Positions 52,361 through 62,693 of a DNA stretch of 64,000 nucleotides are shown here, in pieces. The translations under genes and the position numbers were made by a program. Positions within the stretch are counted from its first letter, which is position 1, and each line of letters starts with the position of its first letter. The notes under the pieces were generated by a model. That model worked only from the letters and a program-made list of their open reading frames with translations. It made no database searches and had not been told where the DNA came from. Origin of the DNA: Photobacterium carnosum (GTDB lineage: Bacteria; Pseudomonadota; Gammaproteobacteria; Enterobacterales; Vibrionaceae); contig NZ_NPIB01000006.1 in assembly GCF_002849605.1 (NCBI RefSeq), positions 114,566 through 178,565 on the forward strand, written 5' to 3'.

Positions 52361-53356
52361 ATGAGCAAGCCTGTTGGAACACCGATTATCGAAGGCATAA
52401 ATCTAATTAAAGATTTTTCGGTAAACAGTAACTCACTTAAAAAATCAAAGATGCGTGCAATTAACGATGTGTCTTTCAAAATGTACAAAAGCCGTGGCTT
52501 AGCTGTGGTTGGCGAATCAGGCTCTGGTAAATCAACCACCGCTAAAATGATTGCTAAAATGTACGCCCCTAGCGGCGGTAAAATTGATTATTATGGACGT
52601 GATATTCAGACCATTACTAGTCGTGATGATCTAATGAAATACCGTCAAGGGGTACAAATGGTATGGCAAGATCCGTTTGGATCTTTAAACCCTACTCATA
52701 CTATTTTTCACCATATTGCGCGTCCATTACTGATCCACAATAAAGTCTCACCCGGTAATAAAAAAGAGCTTGAAGAAACCGTTTACAGCTTACTTGAGCA
52801 AGTGGGGTTAATTCCGCCAAAAGCAACAGCAGAAAAATTTCCCCACCAGCTTTCTGGTGGTCAACGCCAACGTGTTAACTTAGCCCGTAATATCGCAGTC
52901 GGCGCAGAAGTAGTACTGGCTGATGAACCAACCTCAATGCTTGATGTTTCCATTCGTGCGGGTGTTCTTAACCTGATGGAAGAGATGAAATTTGAGCGTG
53001 AAATGGCGCTACTTTACATCACACACGATATCGCAACAGCACGTTACATTGCTGAAGATCTTGCAGTTATGTATGTCGGTCACATGGTTGAATGGGGTGA
53101 TACTGAACAAATTATCCATAACCCACAACACCCATACACCCAGTTATTAGTTTCAGCGGTACCCGATCCAAGCAAATCAATTCACACCAAACTTAAAGGT
53201 AATAAAGGTGAAATTCCATTATGGACGCCTGACAGTTTTGGGTGCCCGTTTGCGGGTCGTTGTATGCAGGTAACAGAGAAATGTCGCGAAAAATTACCTG
53301 AAATAACGCAGTTATCTGACAACCACTTTGTCCGTTGTTACTTATACGAAAACTAA
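52361..53356 (+). CDS. Chitin oligosaccharide ABC transporter ATPase 2
   Basis: DppF/OppF-type ATP-binding subunit, 331 residues, expected to pair with ATPase 1. Walker A GESGSGKSTTAKM, signature LSGGQRQRVNLAR, Walker B VVLADEPTSMLD and LLYITHDIATA are all intact. The C-terminus repeats the Cys pattern (GCPFAGRCMQVTEKC ... RCYLYEN). AGGAGA precedes the ATG after a 41-bp gap. It corresponds to VC0616 and completes the importer. Confidence 0.93.
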   Translation: MSKPVGTPIIEGINLIKDFSVNSNSLKKSKMRAINDVSFKMYKSRGLAVVGESGSGKSTTAKMIAKMYAPSGGKIDYYGRDIQTITSRDDLMKYRQGVQMVWQDPFGSLNPTHTIFHHIARPLLIHNKVSPGNKKELEETVYSLLEQVGLIPPKATAEKFPHQLSGGQRQRVNLARNIAVGAEVVLADEPTSMLDVSIRAGVLNLMEEMKFEREMALLYITHDIATARYIAEDLAVMYVGHMVEWGDTEQIIHNPQHPYTQLLVSAVPDPSKSIHTKLKGNKGEIPLWTPDSFGCPFAGRCMQVTEKCREKLPEITQLSDNHFVRCYLYEN

Positions 53357-53488
53357 GCAATAAAACTTAAGCTACAAAATTAAGCACTAATAACACTTTT
53401 ACTTTTATTTCCATGTTATTTGTCGCACCAGCCGTTCAGTGATGGTTCCCACAAGGAGCCATCACTTATTAGCGACATTGGAGGCCTT

Positions 53489-55225
53489 ATGCAGCTGTTA
53501 ATTAATCACCTTGGTTATGAACGCTTTAATACAAAGCACGCTTTATTACAAACAACCTCTCAAACACTATCAGGTCAAGCCGAATTAGTGTGCAATCATA
53601 CTAACCAAACTATTATGCAACTGCCAATAACAGCATGTGGCACCACCGCACAATGGCATACAGGCAATATTTACCAGATTGATTTTTCTGCTTGCCAAGA
53701 TGCAGGCGAATATCGCATTCGTTACACCAATATTGAATCAACGGTTTTCAGCATTGCTGAAGGCCTATTAATGCAACGTACTTTCAGTGATGTTCTACAT
53801 TATTTCAAATCACAACGTTGTAGCGGCATTTATGATCACGCAGACAGCCAAGCGCGATTACTCAATAGCGAGACTCAAGTTGATGTTCATGGCGGTTGGT
53901 ATGATGCATCAGGTGATGTTAGTAAATATTTAAGTCATCTTTCTTACGCCAATTATCTTAATCCCCAGCAGATACCGATGATTGTTTGGAACATGCTCAA
54001 AGCTTATGAAATCGCAGAAGATCAACCTGATGTTGCCGATTTCACCCGCGTACGTTTATTAGAAGAAGCATTATTTGGCGCTGACTTTTTAATGCGTATG
54101 CAAAGTGATGACGGTTTCTTCTATATGACAGTATTTGATAAATGGAGCAAGTCGCCAACACAACGTGATATCTGCGCTTATGCAACCCAAGATGGCGTCA
54201 AAACGGATGACTACCAAGCCGGTTTCCGCCAAGGTGGGGGCGTTGCAATTGCAGCATTAGCCGCAGCCGCTCGAATAACAACCTTACCGTCTTGTAGCCG
54301 TATTCCCCATAATGACAACGTACAAAGTGAGGCATATTTGCAAGCAGCAGAACGTGGCTATTGGCATTTAAAACAACACAATATCAATTATCTCAATGAT
54401 GGTACTGAAAATATCATTGATGAATACTGCGCATTATTAGCCGCAGTTGAGCTTTACCGAACTACATTACAGAATCGTTACTTAACGGAGATGCGTGAGT
54501 GGGCGCACCGTTTAAGCCAACGTCAAATGTCAGATCAACACATTAACCACTACTGGTCAGCAACCGCTGATGGTAGCCGTCCTTATTTCCATACCGCAGA
54601 AGCAGGCTTACCTGCGATTGCCTTAATGCAATATTTAGCCGCAGAGCCGGAAACAAAACAGCAGCAACAATTACACCCAATACTGGTGAATGCACTTACT
54701 TTTGAATTAACGTTAACCGCTGAAGTTAACAACCCGTTTGGCTATCCACGCCAATACACTAAGGCTGTTGATGGCGATAAACAAACCGCTTTCTTTGTCG
54801 CCCATAACAATGAATCAGGCTATTGGTGGCAAGGTGAAAATGCTCGAATCGCCTCTTTAGCAAGCATGGCATTTATGGCACAAGATCACCTCACTGATGC
54901 CGCATTAAAGCAACAATTAATGCACTATGGTCAGCAATTGATGAATTGGATTTTAGGCTTAAATCCATTTGATATGTGCATGTTAGATGGACATGGCCAC
55001 AATAACCCCGATTACCTTCCGCAGCTTGGTTTTAGCAATGCTAAAGGCGGTGTTTGTAATGGCATTACTTCAGGTTTTGAGAACGAACAAGATATTGCCT
55101 TTAATCCAGCAGCACAAAAAGATGACATGTTACAAAATTGGCGCTGGGGAGAGCAATGGATCCCTCATGGTGGTTGGTATTTATTAGCTACTACGCTGCA
55201 ATTTAAGGAACGTCACCATGGTTAA
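53489..55225 (+). CDS. GH9 family exo-beta-D-glucosaminidase (cellulase-like)
   Basis: Cytoplasmic glycoside hydrolase family 9 protein, 578 residues, with an N-terminal Ig-like cellulase domain (about 1-90, starting MQLLINHLGYERFN) and the GH9 barrel. The catalytic acid pair lies in GGWYDASGDVSKYL (DASGD instead of the usual DAGD) and the acid Glu in SGFENEQDIAFNPA. No signal peptide is present, so it acts on imported sugars. A GH9 protein of this type from Photobacterium profundum was reported to be an exo-beta-D-glucosaminidase; VC0615 is its V. cholerae counterpart. The start is at 53489 because GGAGG lies 5 bp upstream. It overlaps the kinase gene by 8 bp. Confidence 0.88.
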   Translation: MQLLINHLGYERFNTKHALLQTTSQTLSGQAELVCNHTNQTIMQLPITACGTTAQWHTGNIYQIDFSACQDAGEYRIRYTNIESTVFSIAEGLLMQRTFSDVLHYFKSQRCSGIYDHADSQARLLNSETQVDVHGGWYDASGDVSKYLSHLSYANYLNPQQIPMIVWNMLKAYEIAEDQPDVADFTRVRLLEEALFGADFLMRMQSDDGFFYMTVFDKWSKSPTQRDICAYATQDGVKTDDYQAGFRQGGGVAIAALAAAARITTLPSCSRIPHNDNVQSEAYLQAAERGYWHLKQHNINYLNDGTENIIDEYCALLAAVELYRTTLQNRYLTEMREWAHRLSQRQMSDQHINHYWSATADGSRPYFHTAEAGLPAIALMQYLAAEPETKQQQQLHPILVNALTFELTLTAEVNNPFGYPRQYTKAVDGDKQTAFFVAHNNESGYWWQGENARIASLASMAFMAQDHLTDAALKQQLMHYGQQLMNWILGLNPFDMCMLDGHGHNNPDYLPQLGFSNAKGGVCNGITSGFENEQDIAFNPAAQKDDMLQNWRWGEQWIPHGGWYLLATTLQFKERHHG

Positions 55226-56108
55226 TTTCCCTTATCGTTATCTCGTGGGTATTGATGGTGGTGGCACTTCTTGTCGCGCTCGTATTTGTGATTTAGATGG
55301 CAATATTTTAAGTGAAGCCAAAACGGGTAGCGCTAATATTTTGCTTGGTAGTGACATCGCCATGGCATCAATTCAACAAGCGATTACCCTTGCAGCTCAA
55401 CAAGCACAATTAACTACCGCTGATTATCCAACGATGTCTGTCGGGTTGGCACTGGCTGGCGCGGAACAACAACAAGCTTGGCATGCTTTCATGCAACAAC
55501 CTCACCCTTATGGCGCGATCACATTAAATACTGATGCTTACGGTGCTTGTTTAGGGGCTTGGGGCGGTAAAGATGGCGCGATTTTAATTGCAGGGACTGG
55601 CTCTTGCGGCATTTTACTGCTGAATGGCAACCAACATATTGTCGGCGGACGTGAATTTCCTATTTCAGATCAAGGTAGTGGAGCCGTGATGGGGTTGCAC
55701 CTAATCCAACAAGTGCTACTCAGTGTTGATGGTATCGTGCCAAAAACAGAATTAGCCCACCATGTATTAACCCATTTTGATCATGATATTGATGCCATTG
55801 TTAGCTGGTCAAAAACAGCTCGACCTTGTGATTATGGTCAATTTTCACCGGCTATTTTTAGCTTTGCTGAACGCAATGATCCACTCGCTATCTCACTGCT
55901 ACAACAAACAGCTGCTGATATTGAAATGTGGATGCAAGCATTAATATTCCGTGGCGCGCACAACATTTGCCTAATGGGAGGCATTGGTGAACGTATTCAA
56001 GCATGGCTAACCCCACCAATGCAACATCGTCTAGCGACACCACAGGGTGATGCAATGGATGGTGCCATTGCAATGACGCGCAGCAATCACAATTTATTTG
56101 TACGTTAG
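55218..56108 (+). CDS. gspK: Glucosamine kinase (GspK type)
   Basis: BadF/BadG-type ATPase-fold sugar kinase, 296 residues. The V. cholerae counterpart (VC0614) phosphorylates free glucosamine specifically. The phosphate-1 motif is LVGIDGGGTSCRARICD at the N-terminus; AILIAGTGSCGILL and FPISDQGSGAVMGLHL follow, then LMGGIGERIQAWLTPPM. Its start codon lies within the last codons of the GH9 gene, so glucosamine released by that enzyme is phosphorylated by a co-translated kinase. Confidence 0.9.
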   Translation: MVNFPYRYLVGIDGGGTSCRARICDLDGNILSEAKTGSANILLGSDIAMASIQQAITLAAQQAQLTTADYPTMSVGLALAGAEQQQAWHAFMQQPHPYGAITLNTDAYGACLGAWGGKDGAILIAGTGSCGILLLNGNQHIVGGREFPISDQGSGAVMGLHLIQQVLLSVDGIVPKTELAHHVLTHFDHDIDAIVSWSKTARPCDYGQFSPAIFSFAERNDPLAISLLQQTAADIEMWMQALIFRGAHNICLMGGIGERIQAWLTPPMQHRLATPQGDAMDGAIAMTRSNHNLFVR

Positions 56109-56118
56109 GGAAGTATAA

Positions 56119-58047
56119 ATGACTTATCGTCTTGATTTTACAGTAATAGAAAAATATGAAGGCTATTGCCGCTATGCATTAAGTTTACATAACTTAACCG
56201 ACCAAGCACTGCATGGATGGTCACTGTATTTCTTTATAAGCCGCTGCATTGATCCGGCCTCCGTATCTGTGGGTAATATTAGCCAAATAGGTAGCTACAG
56301 TTGCCTATCACAATTACCGCCGTTAGCGGCTAATGGGCACTTTTACACTGAATTTACCATGAAAACCATGCCATTTAATCTTCATGATGATGGTATTCGT
56401 GAAGCCTTTATTGCACTTGATAATGATCAGCATCAGATTACGCCATTAAAAGTTTACACCACCGCGATTAACTTAGATCAAGAGTCGATCGAGCGTTACT
56501 GTACCCCATTACCTAACGTCGGTTGTGATATTGCATTAATCCCACAACCTAACCAGTTAACTCGTCTTCACGGTGAATTCGTTTTTAATCAAACCACCGC
56601 AATTGAAACCCCGCCAGCTTTAGCACAAGGGGCGATCAATTGGTTAAGTGCTGAATGTAAAAAACATTTTAATGAAACAATGCCTATTCACCCTCAGGGA
56701 AATATTCATTATCAAGTCAGTAATGACATTATCGAACACGGTTATCAGTTATTGATCGAAACCGATAATATTTGGATCCAAGCCAGTTCCTCAACAGGAT
56801 TTGTGCATGCGACTTCAACATTATTACAATTGTTACCTAACAGTCCCAGTCATACCTCCAATGCGACTTATTGCGTGCCTATGGTAGAAATCACCGATCA
56901 GCCACATTATGGCTATCGTGGCATGATGCTTGACTGTGGTCGTCATTTTCACCCCGTCGATCGTATTAAACATCTATTAGATCATCTTGCGCGTTATAAA
57001 TTTAATACTTTCCATTGGCATCTCACTGATGATGAAGGTTGGCGTATTGAAATTGATGCCTACCCTCAATTAACAGAAATTGGTGCATGGCGTGGCCCTA
57101 ATGAAATTATCGCCCCACAATTTAGTCATATTGATCAACGTTATGGTGGTTTCTATACCAAGCAAGACATTCGCGATGTGATTGCTTACGCCAGCGATCG
57201 CGGTATCACTATTATTCCTGAAATTGATATGCCCGGTCACTGCCGCGCCGCCATTTTATCCTTGCCTAAACTATTAAAAGATCCTGATGATCATTCGGTA
57301 TATCGCAGCATTCAAAACTACCCTGACAATGTTTTATCACCAGCATTGGCAGGTACTTACACCTTTATTCAAACAGTATTAGATGAAATTTGTGCTCTAT
57401 TCCCTGCCCCATTTGTACATATTGGCGCAGATGAAGTACCAAAAGGGGTGTGGTCTGACAGTGCCGCTTGCCAACAATTAATGGCCGACAATAACTACCA
57501 CGACCCCATGGAACTCCAAGGGCATATATTACGTTTTGCTGAACAAGTATTACGCGAAAAAGGCAAACGGATGATGGGTTGGGAAGAAGCGACCCATGGT
57601 AATAAAGTCAGCAAAAACACCGTAATTTATTCTTGGCTTAGTGAAGAAGCAGGCCTTGAATGCGTTAAAAATGGGTTTGATGTGGTAATGCAACCCGCAC
57701 AATCTACCTACCTCGATCTAGCCCAAGGTTACTCAGCAGATGAAGCAGGCGTCGATTGGGCAGGTAAATTACCACTGGATAAAGTTTACAATTATCACCC
57801 ACTTAGCATGATCGCTGCGGAAAATTCTGAGCGACAGCACATTTTAGGTATTCAAACAGCACTTTGGTCAGAATTAATAAATAACCAAAGTCGATTTGAA
57901 TATATGATTTATCCGCGCTTATTAGCGGTATCGGAGATCTGCTGGAGCAAACCACAACATCGTAACTGGGATGACTTTAAAGCTCGCTTGAAAGGTCAAC
58001 TTAACTATCTAGACAAGGCGGGTATTAATTACCGCCACTGTGAATAA
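56119..58047 (+). CDS. Beta-N-acetylhexosaminidase, GH20
   Basis: Family 20 glycosidase, 642 residues, without a signal peptide, that removes GlcNAc from imported chitin oligosaccharides by substrate-assisted catalysis. The first half is an N-terminal domain plus a GH20b-like domain; the catalytic barrel begins with GYRGMMLDCGRHFHP. FNTFHWHLTDDEGWRIEI, IIPEIDMPGHCRAA and the catalytic Asp-Glu pair in HIGADEVPKGVW are intact, with MGWEEATHG and TALWSE later. It corresponds to VC0613. Confidence 0.94.
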   Translation: MTYRLDFTVIEKYEGYCRYALSLHNLTDQALHGWSLYFFISRCIDPASVSVGNISQIGSYSCLSQLPPLAANGHFYTEFTMKTMPFNLHDDGIREAFIALDNDQHQITPLKVYTTAINLDQESIERYCTPLPNVGCDIALIPQPNQLTRLHGEFVFNQTTAIETPPALAQGAINWLSAECKKHFNETMPIHPQGNIHYQVSNDIIEHGYQLLIETDNIWIQASSSTGFVHATSTLLQLLPNSPSHTSNATYCVPMVEITDQPHYGYRGMMLDCGRHFHPVDRIKHLLDHLARYKFNTFHWHLTDDEGWRIEIDAYPQLTEIGAWRGPNEIIAPQFSHIDQRYGGFYTKQDIRDVIAYASDRGITIIPEIDMPGHCRAAILSLPKLLKDPDDHSVYRSIQNYPDNVLSPALAGTYTFIQTVLDEICALFPAPFVHIGADEVPKGVWSDSAACQQLMADNNYHDPMELQGHILRFAEQVLREKGKRMMGWEEATHGNKVSKNTVIYSWLSEEAGLECVKNGFDVVMQPAQSTYLDLAQGYSADEAGVDWAGKLPLDKVYNYHPLSMIAAENSERQHILGIQTALWSELINNQSRFEYMIYPRLLAVSEICWSKPQHRNWDDFKARLKGQLNYLDKAGINYRHCE

Positions 58048-58088
58048 CCACGCACACAGTAAAGTGAATATTTTAAGGATTAGAAATA

Positions 58089-60494
58089 ATGAAATACGGT
58101 TATTTTGACAATAGCAACAAAGAGTACGTTATCACTCGACCTGATGTCCCAGCACCATGGACGAACTACCTTGGTACCGAAAAGTTCTGTACGGTGATTT
58201 CACAAAATGCAGGTGGTTACTCTTTTTATAAGTCACCAGAATATAATCGCGTTACTAAATTCCGTCCCAACGCGACATTTGATCGCCCAGGACACTATGT
58301 TTATTTACGTGATGATGCGACAGGTGATTACTGGTCTATTTCATGGCAGCCAGTCGCTAAAAGTCTTGATGAAGCGAAATATGAAGTGCGTCACGGCTTG
58401 TCATACTCAAAATTTGCGTGTGAATACAATGGCATTTCAGCTCAGAAAACCTTATTCGTGCCAATTGGTGAAGATGCTGAAATTTGGGATGTTGTCCTGA
58501 AAAACACCACAGATGAAGTGCGTACTATTAGTGCATTCTCTTTTGTTGAATTCTCTTTCAGCCACATTCAATCTGATAACCAAAACCATCAGATGAGCCT
58601 TTACTCTGCGGGCACTTCTTACCAAAATGGTGTGATTGAATACGATCTTTACTACAACACTAACACTAAAGAAGGTTACTACTACTTAGCATCAAGTTTC
58701 GACCCTGATAGCTATGATGGTCAACGTGATACTTTCATTGGTGCATACCGTGATGAGTCAAACCCAATCGCGGTTGAAAACGGCCATTGTTCTAATCACG
58801 TGCAAACCTGTTACAACCATTGTGGTTCACTGCACAAGCAATTTACCCTTCAACCGGGTGAAGAAGTGCGCTTTAACTACATTCTAGGTATTGGTAAAAA
58901 CGAAGGCCAACGTCTACGTCAAAAATACCAAGATAACGCTGTTGTTGATGCTGCATTTGCTGAAATCAAACACCACTGGGAAAGCCGTTGTAACAAGTTC
59001 AAGGTTACCTCGCCAAACGAAGGCTTAGATACCATGATCAACACTTGGACGCTATATCAAGCTGAAACATGTGTTGTATGGTCTCGTTTTGCTTCATTTA
59101 TCGAAGTCGGTGGCCGTACAGGTCTTGGTTACCGTGATACCGCTCAAGATGCTATCTCAGTACCACATTCAAACCCAGCAATGACACGTAAACGCTTAGT
59201 TGATCTGCTTCGTGGTCAAGTTAAAGCAGGTTACGGTTTACACCTATTTGATCCTGATTGGTTCGATCCTGAAATGGCCGATGTTAAACCATCAAAATCA
59301 CCAACGGTTGTTCCAACCCCAAGTGATGCCGATAAGATCCACGGTATTGATGATACGTGTTCAGATGATCACTTATGGCTAGTACCCACTATCTGTAAAT
59401 ATGTGACAGAAACGGGCGAAGAAAGCTTCCTTGATGAAGTGATCCCATTTGCTGATGGTGGCGATGCAACTGTTTATGATCACATGAAAGCAGCACTTGA
59501 TTTCTCCGCTAAATATGTGGGTCAAACAGGTATCTGTAAAGGTCTACGTGCCGATTGGAACGACTGCCTAAACTTAGGTGGCGGTGAATCAGCAATGGTA
59601 TCGTTCCTTCACTTCTGGGCACTACAAGAATTTATTCAACTGGCTAAATACCAAGGTAAAACAGCCGATATTGAAAAATACACTGAAATGGCTGCCAATG
59701 TTCGTGAAGCCTGTGAAACCCATTTATGGGATGACGAAGGTGGCTGGTACATTCGTGGTTTAACCAAAAATGGCGACAAGATAGGCACCGCACAACAAAC
59801 TGAAGGTCGTATTCATCTTGAGTCAAATACTCTTGCTGTTCTATCTGGCATGGCATCACAAGATCGTGGTGAACAAGCAATGGATGCGGTTGATGAAAAC
59901 CTTTACTCAGAGTTTGGCTTACACCTTAATGCACCATCATTCTCAACCCCTAACGACGACATTGGTTTCGTAACCCGTGTATACCAAGGTGTTAAAGAAA
60001 ATGGCGCTATCTTCTCACATCCAAACCCTTGGGCATGGGTAGCAGAAGCAAAACTAGGTCGTGGCGACCGTGCAATGAAATTCTATGATGCACTCAACCC
60101 ATACAACCAAAACGACATGATTGAAACGCGTCTGGCTGAACCCTATTCTTACGTGCAATTTATCATGGGTCGTGATCACCAAGATCATGGTCGAGCAAAC
60201 CACCCATGGTTAACAGGTACGTCTGGTTGGGCTTACTTTGCCGTGACTAACTTTATTCTAGGTATTCAAACAGGCTTTGATGGTTTAACTATTAATCCAT
60301 GTATTCCAACTGAATGGCCAGGATTTGAAGTCACGCGTGAATGGCGTGGGGCAACGTACCATATTAACGTTACTAACCCAGATCATATTAGCAAAGGCAT
60401 CAAATCTATTATGATCAACGGTCAATCAGTAGAGGGCGCAATAGTCCCTCAAGCTGAAGGCTCTGTGAATACTGTTACGGTAGTAATGGGCTAA
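58089..60494 (+). CDS. chbP: N,N'-diacetylchitobiose phosphorylase ChbP, GH94
   Basis: Cytoplasmic inverting phosphorylase that splits (GlcNAc)2 with phosphate into GlcNAc-1-phosphate and GlcNAc, saving ATP. The 801-residue product is full length for the family. The catalytic Asp is residue 492 in RADWNDCLNLGG, the same number as in the studied V. proteolyticus enzyme. GGRTGLGYRDTAQDA and HPNPWAWVAEAKLG are family features. It corresponds to VC0612. The GlcNAc-1-phosphate formed is the substrate of the mutase encoded next. Confidence 0.95.
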   Translation: MKYGYFDNSNKEYVITRPDVPAPWTNYLGTEKFCTVISQNAGGYSFYKSPEYNRVTKFRPNATFDRPGHYVYLRDDATGDYWSISWQPVAKSLDEAKYEVRHGLSYSKFACEYNGISAQKTLFVPIGEDAEIWDVVLKNTTDEVRTISAFSFVEFSFSHIQSDNQNHQMSLYSAGTSYQNGVIEYDLYYNTNTKEGYYYLASSFDPDSYDGQRDTFIGAYRDESNPIAVENGHCSNHVQTCYNHCGSLHKQFTLQPGEEVRFNYILGIGKNEGQRLRQKYQDNAVVDAAFAEIKHHWESRCNKFKVTSPNEGLDTMINTWTLYQAETCVVWSRFASFIEVGGRTGLGYRDTAQDAISVPHSNPAMTRKRLVDLLRGQVKAGYGLHLFDPDWFDPEMADVKPSKSPTVVPTPSDADKIHGIDDTCSDDHLWLVPTICKYVTETGEESFLDEVIPFADGGDATVYDHMKAALDFSAKYVGQTGICKGLRADWNDCLNLGGGESAMVSFLHFWALQEFIQLAKYQGKTADIEKYTEMAANVREACETHLWDDEGGWYIRGLTKNGDKIGTAQQTEGRIHLESNTLAVLSGMASQDRGEQAMDAVDENLYSEFGLHLNAPSFSTPNDDIGFVTRVYQGVKENGAIFSHPNPWAWVAEAKLGRGDRAMKFYDALNPYNQNDMIETRLAEPYSYVQFIMGRDHQDHGRANHPWLTGTSGWAYFAVTNFILGIQTGFDGLTINPCIPTEWPGFEVTREWRGATYHINVTNPDHISKGIKSIMINGQSVEGAIVPQAEGSVNTVTVVMG

Positions 60495-60556
60495 TCACTT
60501 TTCGGGGAGTCAATATACTCCCCATTTTATTTTGCGAGAGAAAAAGGAGTTCCTCC

Positions 60557-61969
60557 ATGATTCAATTTGGAACCGGTGGTTGGCGTGCCTTTATTGGTGA
60601 AGAGTTTACTCAAGCTAATGTACGTTTAGTAGCGCAAGCTATTGCTAACATCATGATCACAGAATCAGTAACAGAAAATGGTTTTATTATCGGCTATGAC
60701 CGTCGCTTTTTATCAGATAAAGCCGCGACATGGTTTGCTGAAGTATTAGCGGGAAATAATATTAAATGTAGTTTTATCAATCGCTTTGTGCCGACACCCA
60801 TTGTGATGTTTAAAGCCAAACAAACAGGTGCAACTTACTCTGCTTGTATTACGGCCTCGCATAACCCTGCGGACTATAACGGCATTAAAGTCTTTATCGA
60901 AGGCGGACGTGATGCTGATGAAATCATTACTCAAAAAATTGAGCAACAAGTAGCGGTTCTAACTGCCGCTGATGTTAAACATGTTGATTTTGAACAAGCA
61001 CAACATGATAAATTAATTGAAATCATCAACCCAATGAACGAGTTTGTTGACTCGGTTATTGCCTTACTTGATTTAGAAGCCATTAAACAAGCTAACTTAC
61101 GTGTTCTTATTGATCCAATGTTTGGTGTTGCAAAAAATGCCCTCCAGACAGTATTAATTACCGGTCGTTGTGATGTTGATGTTATCAACGATGGTGAAAA
61201 TCCAGGCTTTGGTGGCTTAATGCCATCACCAAGTGCAGCAACACTTTATCGTCTTAAACACCTAGTCGCTCAAGAAGGCTATGACATTGGTATCGGTACT
61301 GATGGCGATGCTGACCGTTTAGGCATCATTGATGAAAAAGGTAACTTTATTCATCCAAATGAAGTGCTATTGCTGCTGTATTACTACTTATTAGAATACA
61401 AAGGCTGGAAAGGTTCAGTGGTACGTAATATCGCCACCACCCATTTACTTGATAAAGTCGCTGCGGCTTATGGTGAAAAATCATTTGAAGTACCGGTTGG
61501 CTTTAAACATATCAGTTCTCAAATGGAAGCCGATGACTCATTACTTGGCGGTGAAAGCTCTGGGGGCCTCACTATTCGTGGTCACATAAAGGGTAAAGAT
61601 GGCATCTTCGCATCAAGCTTACTCGTTGAAATGATCAGCTCAACCGGTAAAAAATTATCTGAGTTACTAGATGAAATTTATGGCCGTTTTGGTTATGCCT
61701 ATACCGCCGAAGGTGACTGTACCTTTAAAGCCGCAGAGCGTGAGCGTCTTTATAATAAAATTTATATCGAAAAATCACTGCCTGAATTTGATTATGAAAT
61801 CGAAAAAGTCAGCTATGCCGATGGCGCCAAGGTTTACTTTAAAAATGGTGGCTGGGCGATTGCACGTTTCTCTGGCACAGAGCCTTTACTGCGTTTATTT
61901 GTAGAAATGGAAGATCAAACTCAAGCAGAAGCTGTTTTATTACAATTTAAGCAATTTCTTGCGATATAA
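60557..61969 (+). CDS. Phosphohexomutase, probable GlcNAc-1-phosphate mutase
   Basis: Alpha-D-phosphohexomutase superfamily enzyme of 470 residues. The phosphoserine loop is ACITASHNPADYNGIK, the metal-binding loop is GIGTDGDADRLGI, the sugar-binding loop is GGESSGGLTIRGH and the phosphate-binding loop is RFSGTEPLLRLF. Following chbP in the operon, it most likely turns GlcNAc-1-phosphate into GlcNAc-6-phosphate, which enters the nag pathway (VC0611 position). An AAAGGAG site precedes the start. A terminator lies about 85 bp after the stop. Confidence 0.92.
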   Translation: MIQFGTGGWRAFIGEEFTQANVRLVAQAIANIMITESVTENGFIIGYDRRFLSDKAATWFAEVLAGNNIKCSFINRFVPTPIVMFKAKQTGATYSACITASHNPADYNGIKVFIEGGRDADEIITQKIEQQVAVLTAADVKHVDFEQAQHDKLIEIINPMNEFVDSVIALLDLEAIKQANLRVLIDPMFGVAKNALQTVLITGRCDVDVINDGENPGFGGLMPSPSAATLYRLKHLVAQEGYDIGIGTDGDADRLGIIDEKGNFIHPNEVLLLLYYYLLEYKGWKGSVVRNIATTHLLDKVAAAYGEKSFEVPVGFKHISSQMEADDSLLGGESSGGLTIRGHIKGKDGIFASSLLVEMISSTGKKLSELLDEIYGRFGYAYTAEGDCTFKAAERERLYNKIYIEKSLPEFDYEIEKVSYADGAKVYFKNGGWAIARFSGTEPLLRLFVEMEDQTQAEAVLLQFKQFLAI

Positions 61970-62054
61970 CAGTTAGTTATTTTCATTGCTAAGTCCTAGT
62001 AACACGCCTTATAGCTGTTACATTGTGCAGATCAGTTGTTATGATCTTTGCCAC

Positions 62055-62080
62055 AGGGTAGTCTTCTGGCTACCCTTTTA
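62055..62080 (+). terminator. Terminator of the chitin operon
   Basis: AGGGTAG / CTACCCT stem with an 8-nt loop followed by TTTATTT. It closes the ten-gene operon that begins with the binding-protein gene. Confidence 0.8.
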
Positions 62081-62251
62081 TTTGTTACATTCCCACAAAC
62101 TCACAGTTAACAATAACCAATTATTAATCACATTTTACATCATTACTGTTATCAATTAACCAAAAAATGCATCACATCACATACAATTATCCAATTAAAG
62201 TCCATCCTTATCTCACCAAATAAAACTTTCTGCGTAAGGTAAGGAGTTATT

Positions 62252-62638
62252 ATGAAAAATGCCATCATTGCTATCACCATGATTGCGCTAGCTATTTTAT
62301 TTAGTGAACATTTTCATTCATTCTCAGTTGGATTTACACTAGCGATTATCGCTGTCAGTTGTAGCTACTTCATTGCTTACCAAGCCATCCGTCGACCACA
62401 ATATACAATGAGTTTTTTAGTTGTCGCCGTACTGACTAAATTAGCAATTACTGTTACGGGTGTTATTTGGGTATTTTCAGCCAATATTATTCATTCTCCG
62501 ATTACTTTTCTGGTTGCCTACGCCCTTTTCTCTGTCGCTATTACTTATTTTATTTCACGTTATCGGTCACATCGTCGAGATATTAGTGACCAACAGCAAC
62601 GTGAAATTTTTCACACCGGTCTCTATGAATTAAAGTAG
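62252..62638 (+). CDS. Hypothetical four-span membrane protein
   Basis: Not recognised. The 128-residue protein has four predicted membrane spans (about 4-18, 24-45, 52-75 and 81-102) with a His-rich loop EHFHSFS between the first two, a basic loop YQAIRRPQY, and a charged C-terminal tail SRYRSHRRDISDQQQ. AAGGAG lies five bases before the ATG, a strong start. It is a single gene; the 282 bp before it hold the chitin operon terminator and AT-rich DNA. Its stop codon is next to the tRNA-derived array on the other strand, whose distal terminator hairpin begins within about 20 bp. Confidence 0.75.
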   Translation: MKNAIIAITMIALAILFSEHFHSFSVGFTLAIIAVSCSYFIAYQAIRRPQYTMSFLVVAVLTKLAITVTGVIWVFSANIIHSPITFLVAYALFSVAITYFISRYRSHRRDISDQQQREIFHTGLYELK

Positions 62639-62651
62639 TTTTCTACAGACG

Positions 62652-62682
62652 AAAAAAAACCTGAATCGTTAGATTCAGGTTT
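62652..62682 (-). terminator. Array terminator T1 (distal)
   Basis: Perfect 11-bp stem AAACCTGAATC / GATTCAGGTTT with a GTTA loop; T-run on the minus strand. Identical core to T5. Confidence 0.85.
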
Positions 62683-62693
62683 CTTTCTAAAAA

